Below are positions 7,543 through 13,847 of a stretch of 13,847 bases of DNA, in pieces. The notes under the pieces are model-generated. The model was not told where the DNA came from and made no database searches. It saw only the letters and a program-made list of their open reading frames with translations. The stretch is from Actinomycetota bacterium (GTDB lineage Bacteria > Actinomycetota > Humimicrobiia > Humimicrobiales > Humimicrobiaceae), in the NCBI GenBank assembly GCA_004376325.1, contig SOKC01000020.1, positions 1-13,847 on the forward strand. Direction: 5' to 3'. A program made the position numbers and the translations under genes. Positions within the stretch are counted from its first letter, which is position 1. Every line of letters starts with the position of its first letter.

Positions 7543-8832
7543 ATGGAAATACATGGAGCAAGAAGCTTAAAGGGTGAATTAAAAATTCCCGGAGATAAGT
7601 CGATTTCACATAGAAGTGTAATCATATCATCGTTGATTAATAATAATGTAGTAATAGAGAATTTCTTGTTTTGCCAGGACTGCATAAAAACAATAGATGT
7701 TTTAAATAAACTAGGTGTAAAAATTGAAAAAATAGGCGGGAATTTAATAGTATATGGTAAAGGTATTAAAAACTTCAGTGAACCTGGCCAAATACTGGAC
7801 GTTGGAAATTCCGGGACTACAATCAGGATAATGAGTGGTGTACTGTCCGCAACTAATTTTATGTCTGTATTGAGTGGTGATAGTTCTATAAACAATAGGC
7901 CTATGAAAAGAATAATAGAGCCACTGTTAGAGATGGGCGCTAAAATTAATGGAAGAGAAAATAATTCAAAGGCTCCTATAGTAGTATTTGGAAACCCCAA
8001 TATGAAAGGAAAAAAATTTAAGCTTAAAGTGCCAAGTGCTCAGGTTAAATCCAGTATCCTTATAGCAGCTCTTAATGCAGAAGGTACAACTGAGATAATT
8101 CAACCAGAAGTTTCGAGGGATCATACAGAGCGTATGCTCCAATACTTTGGAGCAGATATTACTTACGATGGTAAATATACAAAATTAAAACCCGGCAATG
8201 AATTAATTGCTAAAAATATTTATGTGCCCGGTGATATATCTTCGGCAGCTTTTTTTATTGTTGCAACTCTAATTTTAAAAGATTCACATACTATTATGAG
8301 AGGTATCGGTATGAACCCCACCAGAAGTTATTTTGTAGAAATCCTTAAAAAAATGGGTGGAAAGATTATTATTAAAAATCAAAGAATTATAAATAATGAA
8401 CCGGTTGCAGATATTGAAACTTTTTCCAGTAATCTAAATTCTATAGAAATAGATAAAGATAAAATCCCAGGTATAATTGATGAGATACCAATACTGTGTG
8501 TAGCCTCAACTGTGGCAAAAGGTAAAACAGTAATAAGAGGAGCTGAAGAATTAAGATATAAAGAAAGTGACAGAATCAGGTCTATTGTAAGCCAGTTTAA
8601 AAAAATAAAGGTGAATATTGAGGAAAAAGAGGATGGAATGATAATAGAAGGGGATGCGAATTTCAAGGCGGGTGAAGGAATGGTAGATAGTTTCGGAGAT
8701 CATAGAATTGCTATGTCTCTTTCTATACTGGCTTTGTTATCAAGAGGAAAAGTAACTATTCTGGATTCTGAATGTATCAATACTTCCTTTCCTGGTTTTA
8801 AATATAATCTAAAAAAAGTTTTGGCGCCATAA
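7543..8832 (+). CDS. aroA: 3-phosphoshikimate 1-carboxyvinyltransferase (EPSP synthase)
   Basis: It transfers enolpyruvyl from PEP to shikimate 3-phosphate, the sixth step of the shikimate pathway. The 429 residues match the normal family length. Signatures in order are GDKSISHR (17-24, Lys19/Ser20/Arg24 substrate contacts), GNSGTTIRIMSG (88-99), GDSSINNRPM (112-121), PSAQVKSS (164-171), DEIPIL (313-318) and ELRYKESDRI (336-345). FGDHRIAMS (384-392) and a final FPGF complete the set. The GNSGTT loop is Gly-containing, so no obvious glyphosate-tolerance substitution such as the CP4-type alanine is present. It begins two bases after the tyrA stop, with AAAAGG about 15 bases upstream inside tyrA, so translation is probably coupled. 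Confidence 0.96.
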   Translation: MEIHGARSLKGELKIPGDKSISHRSVIISSLINNNVVIENFLFCQDCIKTIDVLNKLGVKIEKIGGNLIVYGKGIKNFSEPGQILDVGNSGTTIRIMSGVLSATNFMSVLSGDSSINNRPMKRIIEPLLEMGAKINGRENNSKAPIVVFGNPNMKGKKFKLKVPSAQVKSSILIAALNAEGTTEIIQPEVSRDHTERMLQYFGADITYDGKYTKLKPGNELIAKNIYVPGDISSAAFFIVATLILKDSHTIMRGIGMNPTRSYFVEILKKMGGKIIIKNQRIINNEPVADIETFSSNLNSIEIDKDKIPGIIDEIPILCVASTVAKGKTVIRGAEELRYKESDRIRSIVSQFKKIKVNIEEKEDGMIIEGDANFKAGEGMVDSFGDHRIAMSLSILALLSRGKVTILDSECINTSFPGFKYNLKKVLAP

Positions 8833-8889
8833 CGCAGGGAGGAAATAAGCTCAAGTATGGTGAAGACATATATAAATACTGATTAAAAG

Positions 8890-9588
8890 ATGCTAGATAA
8901 TATTATAACCATAGATGGTCCTGCTGGAAGCGGCAAGAGCACAGTTGCAAAAATTTTAGCTAGAGAATTAAATTTAAAATATATTGATACTGGAGCCATG
9001 TATAGAGCAATTACCCTTCTTGCTTTACAGAATAATATAGATTGTAAAGATGAAAAATCTATATTAAAGCTAGCCCGAAACATAAATCTCCAGTTAGATA
9101 GTAATTCAGTAGATGAAAGCAGGTATACCACAGTAAAAATAGATGGAAAAGATGTTACCAATGAGATTAGAAGCAGGGAAGTAGGATCTGCGGTTTCTAT
9201 TGTTTCTAAATTATCTGGAGTAAGGAGATATTTGGTAAGTCTTCAAAAAAAATTTATCCAGGGAGGTAATGCTGTACTTGAAGGCAGGGATACTGGAAGT
9301 GTAGTTTGTCCTAATGCAGCACTCAAAATATATTTAACTGCAAGCCTGGATGAAAGAATAAAAAGAAGAGATTTGCAGATAAGAGAAAAAGGGCAATTTT
9401 TAGAAAGAAATGTAATCAAAAAAGAAATTATAAGCAGAGATAGAATTGACAGCAGCAGAGAAGACAGCCCAATGGTTATACCGGAAAATGGAATTATAAT
9501 TGATACATCCAGATTATCAGTAAAAGGAGTTGTTGAAAAAATAAAGAAATTATATTTTAAAAAGGTAAATGTTAAAAACGAAACATAG
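8890..9588 (+). CDS. cmk: (d)CMP kinase
   Basis: It phosphorylates CMP and dCMP with ATP. The 232 residues begin with the P-loop DGPAGSGKST (9-18), then the nucleotide-monophosphate site DTGAMYRA (33-40), EGRDTGSVVCPNA, and the C-terminal RDRIDSSREDSPM segment that contacts ATP and the nucleotide base. EGRDTGSVV is a mild variant of the usual EGRDIGTVV. ATG 8890 is fixed by a stop codon six bases upstream in the same frame. Only AAAAG precedes it, so the ribosome binding site is poor. The 57-base gap after aroA has a good GGGAGG at 8837-8842, too far away to serve this start directly. The 3' end overlaps plsC by 20 bases. Confidence 0.95.
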   Translation: MLDNIITIDGPAGSGKSTVAKILARELNLKYIDTGAMYRAITLLALQNNIDCKDEKSILKLARNINLQLDSNSVDESRYTTVKIDGKDVTNEIRSREVGSAVSIVSKLSGVRRYLVSLQKKFIQGGNAVLEGRDTGSVVCPNAALKIYLTASLDERIKRRDLQIREKGQFLERNVIKKEIISRDRIDSSREDSPMVIPENGIIIDTSRLSVKGVVEKIKKLYFKKVNVKNET

Positions 9589-10216
9589 TAAATCCTATTT
9601 TATTCTATTCAAGTTAATACAGTTTATATTAAGAGTTATTTTTGACCTTCTATACAGGGTAGAAAAAATAGATTTACACAAAGTACCCAGAAATGGTAAG
9701 TTGATAATATGCTCAAACCATATAAGCTATGTGGATCCGGTGGTAATAGGTGCGTATATTCCTAGATGCGTATATTTTATGGCAAAAAAAGAATTATATA
9801 ATAATAAGTTTTTATCCTCTCTGGTAACTTTCTTAAATGCCTTTCCTGTTGAAAGAAAGGCTTTTGATAGAAAAGTATTTTATATTTCATTTAAAGTCTT
9901 AAAAGACGGAAATGTCCTGGGTTTATTCCCGGAGGGTACAAGATCTACTGATGGAGTATTAAGAGGTGGTAAAAAGGGCACAGGGTTTATAGCGGCAGTG
10001 AGCAATACCCCCATTCTACCTGTAGCAATAAGTGGTACAAATAAAATAATACAGAAACCTCACAAGAGGATATTTTTCCCCAGGGTTAAATTAATTGTTG
10101 GAGATATAATAGATATAAAAGATATTTTGAAAGAACATTGTAAAAAAGAAGCTATCCTTATAATAGTTGATAGAACAATGAAAGAGATAGGTAAAATATA
10201 CAATAAAATAAAATAG
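9569..10216 (+). CDS. plsC: 1-acyl-sn-glycerol-3-phosphate acyltransferase
   Basis: It acylates lysophosphatidate to phosphatidate at the inner membrane. The 215 residues have one N-terminal hydrophobic helix (~9-28). Next comes the acyltransferase HX4D box NHISYVDP (His51, Asp56), then FPVERK at 92-97 and the phosphate-binding FPEGTRS (120-126). An LPVAISGT strand follows. Order and length are typical of PlsC. The start overlaps the end of cmk by 20 bases in another frame, with AAAGG only three bases before the ATG, an arrangement that suggests translational coupling. GpsA, whose product enters this pathway, is encoded at the end of the same operon; a PlsY-type first acyltransferase is not in the window. 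Confidence 0.93.
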   Translation: MLKTKHSKSYFILFKLIQFILRVIFDLLYRVEKIDLHKVPRNGKLIICSNHISYVDPVVIGAYIPRCVYFMAKKELYNNKFLSSLVTFLNAFPVERKAFDRKVFYISFKVLKDGNVLGLFPEGTRSTDGVLRGGKKGTGFIAAVSNTPILPVAISGTNKIIQKPHKRIFFPRVKLIVGDIIDIKDILKEHCKKEAILIIVDRTMKEIGKIYNKIK

Positions 10217-10232
10217 AAAAATAAGGTTTTTA

Positions 10233-11087
10233 ATGCATATGGATATAAAAACAGCTAAATATTCAGGATACTGTTTTGGTGTAAAGAGAGCTCTAAAATT
10301 AGCAGAAGAGATACTGGAGAAAAATCAGTGTAAAAAAACTAAGATCTTTACTCTTGGTCCTATTATTCATAATTCAGGGGTCACAAATAAGCTGGCAAAA
10401 AAGGGTTTAATTTCAGTTGAGAATTTAGAAAGAATAATACCTGGCGGTATATTTATTATAAGATCCCACGGAATGTCTCAGGTTTTAGTTAATGAAATTA
10501 AAAAAAAGAATATCAAGATTATTGATGCAACCTGTCCTTTTGTAAAGAAAGCCCAGGCAAGAGCCGAAGACCTCAGTAAAAATGGTTACTTTGTGGTGAT
10601 TGTTGGAAATAGAAATCATCCTGAGGTAATGGGAATAAAAGACCATGTATTAAATAAAAATTATGCAGTAATAAAAAATGAAGCAGATGCAGAAAAAATT
10701 TCCAGTAAGAAAAAAATAGGAGTTGTTGTTCAAACAACCCAAACTATAGAAAAATTATGTCTGATTACCAGCAAGTTACTGGAAAAGGCCAAAGAGTTGG
10801 TTGTATTTAATACCATCTGCAATACTACAAAAAAAAGACAAAATTCAACCAAAAAACTGGCAAATAGTGTTGATATAATGATAGTAGTTGGTGGGAAAAA
10901 AAGTGCAAATACAACACACCTTGTGGAAATATCGAAAAAGTGCGGTGCAGTAACTTACCACATTGAAAATTATAAGGAAATCAAACCGCAATGGTTCAAT
11001 AATGTTAAAAAGGTTGGAATAAGCGGCGGCGCATCTACACCGGTGGAAGACATAATAGATGTAAAAGAAGCAATTGAAAAATTATAA
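10233..11087 (+). CDS. ispH: 4-hydroxy-3-methylbut-2-enyl diphosphate reductase (HMBPP reductase)
   Basis: This is the last enzyme of the MEP pathway, reducing HMBPP to IPP and DMAPP with an iron-sulfur cluster. The 284 residues show the three cluster cysteines in their usual contexts: Cys14 (GYCFGVKRA), Cys101 (ATCPFVKKA) and Cys196 (NTICNTTKKRQ). Other motifs are GPIIHN (42-47), RSHG (77-80), NHPEVMG (128-134), VQTTQ (166-170) and SGGASTPVEDI (264-274). No RpsA domain is fused, unlike the larger IspH-S1 proteins of some Clostridia. TAAGG six bases before ATG 10233 favours this start over a second ATG two codons on. It lies 16 bases after plsC. Confidence 0.96.
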   Translation: MHMDIKTAKYSGYCFGVKRALKLAEEILEKNQCKKTKIFTLGPIIHNSGVTNKLAKKGLISVENLERIIPGGIFIIRSHGMSQVLVNEIKKKNIKIIDATCPFVKKAQARAEDLSKNGYFVVIVGNRNHPEVMGIKDHVLNKNYAVIKNEADAEKISSKKKIGVVVQTTQTIEKLCLITSKLLEKAKELVVFNTICNTTKKRQNSTKKLANSVDIMIVVGGKKSANTTHLVEISKKCGAVTYHIENYKEIKPQWFNNVKKVGISGGASTPVEDIIDVKEAIEKL

Positions 11088-11153
11088 CTTATCTGAAAAT
11101 AGCGCCAGTTTTATAAAGGAATTAACATCTTAATTAAATATAAGCGGGTAAAT

Positions 11154-12470
11154 ATGAAGGAAAATATTCCAAAAGTTGCTATTGTGGGAAGACCAAATGT
11201 GGGAAAATCAACTTTAATTAATAGAATATGCCAGAAAAATGAAGCAATAGTGCATAAGGAACCAATGATTACCAGAGATCGTAAATATTACAAAGCTGAC
11301 TGGAATGGCAAAATTTTTTATCTGTTAGATACAGGTGGCATAGATTTAAAATCAAAACATAGGATAGATATTCAGGTGTTTTTACAGACTAAAAAAGCAA
11401 TAGATGAATCAGATATTATTATTTTTATGGTCGACCTAAAAGAACCCGTATCCCCGCTTGATGAAGAAATAGCAGTGATCCTGAGAAAAACAGATAAGGA
11501 AATAATTTTTACCGGAAATAAGTATGATGATAAAAAGGGTAATTTATACATTGAAGATTTTTTAAAATTTGGTTTTGGGTATCCTATAAAAATATCTGCA
11601 ATGCATGGTATAAATACGGGGGATCTTTTAGATGAATTAGTTTCTAAATTTAAAGAATATTCTACAGATATAAGAGAATATGAAGAAAAAGTTGTTCCGG
11701 GCATATGTATTCTGGGTAAACCAAATTCTGGCAAATCAACATTGTTTAATGCTATTATTAAAGATGAAAGGGCAATAGTTGATGAGGTTGAGGGAACCAC
11801 AAGAGATAGCATTGACAGTATAGTGAATATAAATAACAGAAATTATAAATTTATAGATACTGCCGGATTAAGAAGAAAAAAGGATAAGAGAGGAGATCTG
11901 GAATATTATAGTGAACTAAGGACAATAAGATCTATAGAAAATTCAGACATAAGTTTAGTGCTTATTGATTGTAGTAAAGAAATAACCGTCCAGGATTTAA
12001 AAATTGTAGAGACATGTATAAAAAAGGGAGTGAGTATTTGTATCATTTTTAATAAAATTGATATGGTGGATGAAGATACTATTGGTAACATTGTAAATAT
12101 GTTTGACCAAAAGCTTAAATTTGCAGATTATATACCATTTCTAAAAGTAAGCGCATTGACTAAAAAGGGGATTGAAAATATTATAAAGATGATAGACAAG
12201 CTTATTATAGAAAGGAATAAAAAGATCCCTGATAGCAAACTTACTAACTTTTTTAAGGAGTTGGACCAGAAAGAGATTGGTATTTACTTTAAGGGTAAAA
12301 AATTTAAGATTAAATTTATAAGACAGATAAAAACATCACCACCAGTTTTTTTAATTTTTTCAAATATGGATGCAAAAAGAAGAGTAAATATAAGAAGATA
12401 TATTGAAAATAATATAAGAGAAAAGTTTGGCTTTATGGGCACACCCCTATATTTTAAATTTAAGTATTAA
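11154..12470 (+). CDS. der: Ribosome-associated GTPase Der (EngA)
   Basis: This double GTPase is needed for late 50S subunit assembly. The 438 residues hold two G domains and a C-terminal KH-like domain. G domain 1 has GRPNVGKST (12-20), MITRD (38-42), DTGG (59-62) and NKYD (122-125). G domain 2 has GKPNSGKST (188-196), EGTTRD (213-218), DTAG (235-238) and NKID (300-303). The last ~85 residues match the Der KH-like domain, ending FGFMGTPLYFKFK. All nucleotide-binding motifs are intact. It follows ispH by 66 bases, a gap in which I see no convincing promoter, and has only a poor ribosome binding site. Confidence 0.96.
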   Translation: MKENIPKVAIVGRPNVGKSTLINRICQKNEAIVHKEPMITRDRKYYKADWNGKIFYLLDTGGIDLKSKHRIDIQVFLQTKKAIDESDIIIFMVDLKEPVSPLDEEIAVILRKTDKEIIFTGNKYDDKKGNLYIEDFLKFGFGYPIKISAMHGINTGDLLDELVSKFKEYSTDIREYEEKVVPGICILGKPNSGKSTLFNAIIKDERAIVDEVEGTTRDSIDSIVNINNRNYKFIDTAGLRRKKDKRGDLEYYSELRTIRSIENSDISLVLIDCSKEITVQDLKIVETCIKKGVSICIIFNKIDMVDEDTIGNIVNMFDQKLKFADYIPFLKVSALTKKGIENIIKMIDKLIIERNKKIPDSKLTNFFKELDQKEIGIYFKGKKFKIKFIRQIKTSPPVFLIFSNMDAKRRVNIRRYIENNIREKFGFMGTPLYFKFKY

Positions 12471-12489
12471 GTTAAAGAATAAAAATATT

Positions 12490-13527
12490 ATGAGAAAAGA
12501 AATTATTATAACTATAATTGGCGCTGGAAGCTGGGGAACAACATTAGCGGTAATCCTTGCCAGAGGGGGCTACCATATAAATTTGTGGGCGCGGAGTGAG
12601 GCCACTTACGAAGAGATAAAAATTTTTAGAAAGAACCTAAAATATACCGGTGATTTGACCATTCCTCAAAATGTTACAACCTTTATAAATTTAAAAGATG
12701 GTTTTGGTAATCCTGAAATTGTAATCTTTGCAGTGCCTTCACATGCTTTAAGGGAAATAATTATTAAATTTTATGACGTACTCAAGGAAAAGGTCAAACA
12801 TATAAAATGTATATTAAATGTAGCCAAAGGATTGGAGACTGGAAGTAATCTCAGATTGTCACAAGTGTTAGAACAATGCCTGCCTGAAAAGTTAACTTTT
12901 AAAATTTGCGTATTATCAGGCCCTAATATTGCCCTGGAAGTGGCAAATGATTTACCCAGTGTTTCAGTGGCGGCATCATATAATAAAGAAATATTAAAAT
13001 ATATCCAGCCTATATTATCAACTGATAAATTCAGGGTTTATACTAATATGGATGTGATTGGAGTAGAGATTGGCGGCGCAGTTAAGAATATAATAGCAAT
13101 TGCATCAGGAATTTCCGATGGCCTGGGGTACGGGGCTAATACCAAAGCTTCTCTTATAACCAGAGGTTTATATGAACTTACCAAATTTGGAATTAAATTG
13201 GGTGCAAATTCAATAACTTTTTCGGGAGTAGCGGGAATGGGTGATCTTATTGCAACTTGCATAAGTAAAAACAGCAGGAATAGAGGTGTTGGTGAAAGAT
13301 TAGCTGCTGGTGAGAAAATAGATGAAATTATGGGAAGTATGTATATGGTTGCAGAAGGTATAAAGACTACCGAAGCAGTATATGATATATCAAAAAAAAT
13401 GAATATAGAAGTTCCAATTACAGAATGCATATATGAGATTATATATAAAGATTTAAGTCCTTTAGACTCAGTAAATAAACTTATGAAAAGAAAGTTTAAA
13501 TCTGAGGTTGAAGATTTATTTAAATGA
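12490..13527 (+). CDS. gpsA: NAD(P)-dependent glycerol-3-phosphate dehydrogenase
   Basis: It reduces dihydroxyacetone phosphate to sn-glycerol 3-phosphate for phospholipid synthesis. The start ATG 12490 puts the Rossmann motif GAGSWGT at residues 11-17, as in the family. A longer in-frame TTG at 12427 would lie inside der and add unrelated residues. The 345-residue product shows AVPSHALR (81-88), VAKGLE (111-116), SGPNIALEVA (143-152), GGAVKN (195-200) with the expected catalytic Lys199, GMGDLIAT (249-256) and NSRNRGVG (261-268). These cover cofactor and substrate sites. It starts 19 bases after der. In many firmicutes plsY sits between these two genes; it is absent here. Confidence 0.96.
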   Translation: MRKEIIITIIGAGSWGTTLAVILARGGYHINLWARSEATYEEIKIFRKNLKYTGDLTIPQNVTTFINLKDGFGNPEIVIFAVPSHALREIIIKFYDVLKEKVKHIKCILNVAKGLETGSNLRLSQVLEQCLPEKLTFKICVLSGPNIALEVANDLPSVSVAASYNKEILKYIQPILSTDKFRVYTNMDVIGVEIGGAVKNIIAIASGISDGLGYGANTKASLITRGLYELTKFGIKLGANSITFSGVAGMGDLIATCISKNSRNRGVGERLAAGEKIDEIMGSMYMVAEGIKTTEAVYDISKKMNIEVPITECIYEIIYKDLSPLDSVNKLMKRKFKSEVEDLFK

Positions 13528-13531
13528 TAAC

Positions 13532-13560
13532 TTTACTAATCATTTGTATTACTCTAAAAT
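13532..13560 (+). promoter_or_regulatory. Candidate promoter of tRNA-Pro
   Basis: TTTACT (13532-13537), a 17-base spacer and TAAAAT (13555-13560) place the start near 13567, three bases before the mature tRNA. The hexamers match at four and five positions. A separate promoter makes sense because the tRNA follows the protein operon by only 42 bases and no terminator hairpin is evident between them. Confidence 0.45.
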
Positions 13561-13569
13561 ATAAAAAGA

Positions 13570-13647
13570 CGGGACGTGGCGCAGTTTGGCTAGCGCACCA
13601 GTATGGGGTACTGGGGGTCGGAGGTTCAAATCCTCTCGTCCCGACCA
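13570..13647 (+). tRNA. tRNA-Pro(GGG), with encoded CCA
   Basis: A full cloverleaf can be drawn. Acceptor CGGGACG (13570-13576) pairs with CGTCCCG (13637-13643). The D stem GCGC/GCGC is at 13579-13582 and 13593-13596. The anticodon stem CCAGT/ACTGG (13598-13602, 13610-13614) encloses loop ATGGGGT with anticodon GGG at 13605-13607. The T stem GGAGG/CCTCT (one G-U pair) encloses TTCAAAT. Discriminator A13644 and CCA 13645-13647 are encoded. The C1-G72 pair is typical of bacterial proline tRNAs. It reads codons CCC and CCU. Its 3' part is repeated 166 bases downstream. Confidence 0.95.
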
Positions 13648-13681
13648 GGTTTGTATTGGTAGAATGCCAGATACAGTAGAG
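13627..13681 (+). repeat. tRNA-Pro 3'-end direct repeat, copy 1
   Basis: It starts in the T loop of the intact tRNA and runs 34 bases past the CCA. The first 27 bases (13627-13653) are identical to copy 2; the next 28 match at 19 positions, ending in an identical TACAGTAGAG. The flank also has a hairpin potential, GTATTGG (13653-13659) against CCAGATAC (13667-13674) with one bulged G. Confidence 0.85.
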
Positions 13682-13691
13682 GTAATTAGGG

Positions 13692-13716
13692 CAAACATGC
13701 CATTGGTGCATGTTTG
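13692..13716. other. Nine-pair hairpin downstream of tRNA-Pro
   Basis: CAAACATGC (13692-13700) and GCATGTTTG (13708-13716) are perfect complements around a seven-base loop. No T-run follows (TAGGATTTG), so it is not a standard terminator. It could mark the 3' boundary of the tRNA precursor or be a domain of a larger folded RNA. Confidence 0.6.
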
Positions 13717-13717
13717 T

Positions 13718-13800
13718 AGGATTTGAAAGGACGGACTGAGTCAGAGACGAGGGAGTCCGCGTCTCTGCAGCGAGCGGAGCGAGACGAAAGAACAAATCCT
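13718..13800. other. GC-rich inter-repeat segment with three-way-junction folding potential
   Basis: Three helices can form together. P1 is AGGATTTG (13718-13725) with CAAATCCT (13793-13800). P2 is CGGACT (13732-13737) with AGTCCG (13754-13759). P3 is CGTCTC (13760-13765) with GAGACG (13781-13786). P2 and P3 abut and could stack. An alternative stem pairs AGAGACG (13743-13749) with CGTCTCT (13760-13766). Bases 13729-13788 are 39/60 G+C, far above the AT-rich surroundings. The 3' strand of P1 is the duplicated tRNA fragment. No convincing ORF is present. Confidence 0.5.
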
Positions 13801-13847
13801 CTCGTCCCGACCAGGTTTGCATAGGTAAAACGTTGAGTACAGTAGAG
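13793..13847 (+). repeat. tRNA-Pro 3'-end direct repeat, copy 2 (fragment only)
   Basis: This copy carries only the T-loop-to-CCA part of tRNA-Pro plus flank. The bases before it (CGAAAGAA) do not restore the T stem, so it is not a functional tRNA. It is offset 166 bases from copy 1, matches at 46 of 55 positions and still matches at the window edge, so its true end is unknown. A tRNA 3' fragment of this kind is what integrase attachment sites leave behind, but no integrase is visible. Confidence 0.85.

Noticed and set aside
7440..8000. Minus-strand ORF of 186 residues inside tyrA/aroA
   Set aside because: It lies opposite two strongly supported enzymes and shows no family motif; it is a shadow of AT-rich codon use.
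8837..8886. GGGAGG and a nine-codon ORF (8857-8886) just before cmk, resembling a leader peptide
   Set aside because: The Shine-Dalgarno-like site is 14 bases from the ATG, too far for normal use, and the peptide has no telling codons. Termination-reinitiation onto cmk remains only a possibility.
11372..11812. Minus-strand ORF of 146 residues inside der
   Set aside because: It is antisense to intact GTPase motifs, with a serine/isoleucine-rich composition typical of shadow frames.
13732..13766. H-type pseudoknot from CGGACT/AGTCCG and AGAGACG/CGTCTCT
   Set aside because: The pairing order fits, but the loop that must cross the first stem has zero length, so both helices cannot form at once; I treat them as alternatives.
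13520..13822. Minus-strand ORF of 100 residues across tRNA-Pro and the tail
   Set aside because: It contains the GTRGFEPPTP-like string that arises from translating the antisense of a tRNA; this is a well-known spurious protein.
13627..13847. CRISPR array
   Set aside because: There are only two copies, offset by 166 bases, and the repeated unit is plainly tRNA-derived.

Overview
The window is a stretch of an AT-rich bacterial chromosome. Every protein gene reads on the + strand. The gene order tyrA-aroA-cmk-plsC-ispH-der-gpsA is a core cluster familiar from Clostridia and related deep-branching anaerobic lineages. The low GC, a long secreted LVIVD/PKD/transglutaminase protein and a tRNA with an encoded CCA would fit a firmicute-like bacterium or an Atribacterota-like one. 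The sequence alone does not settle the phylum.

Layout. Positions 1-2487 hold a large secreted protein cut by the left edge: beta-propeller-like LVIVD repeats, a PKD domain and a C-terminal transglutaminase-like Cys/His/Asp domain. Positions 2488-2752 are a spacer with a 14-bp tandem duplication and a plausible promoter. Positions 2753-4102 encode a cation diffusion facilitator with three tandem C-terminal domains and a NxxxD/NxxxD metal site. Positions 4137-5966 encode an animal-type one-piece transketolase. The 452-base gap 5967-6418 is not empty. Its minus strand has a good sigma70-type promoter, a foldable RNA of about 168 nt whose 5' end pairs with its interior, and a hairpin plus six T. 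A second promoter for the downstream operon overlaps the minus-strand one. Positions 6419-13527 are a tight seven-gene operon. It ends with a tRNA-Pro(GGG) under its own likely promoter.

Working together: transketolase supplies erythrose 4-phosphate to the aromatic pathway, in which AroA and TyrA act. Cmk feeds CTP/dCTP synthesis. GpsA and PlsC make the glycerol-phosphate backbone and acylate it to phosphatidate. IspH gives isoprenoid precursors and Der matures the 50S ribosome. This is a housekeeping growth operon, and every enzyme keeps its signature residues.

The least ordinary parts are the two RNA-rich intergenic zones. One is the minus-strand RNA between tkt and tyrA. The other is the last 200 bases. 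There the 3' end of tRNA-Pro plus about 35 bases of flank is repeated 166 bases downstream. The spacer between the copies has a GC-rich core (39 of 60 bases G or C) that can fold as a three-way junction, using the duplicated tRNA fragment as one strand. The second copy runs into the window edge, so this may be the first unit of a longer array or the end of an integrated element.
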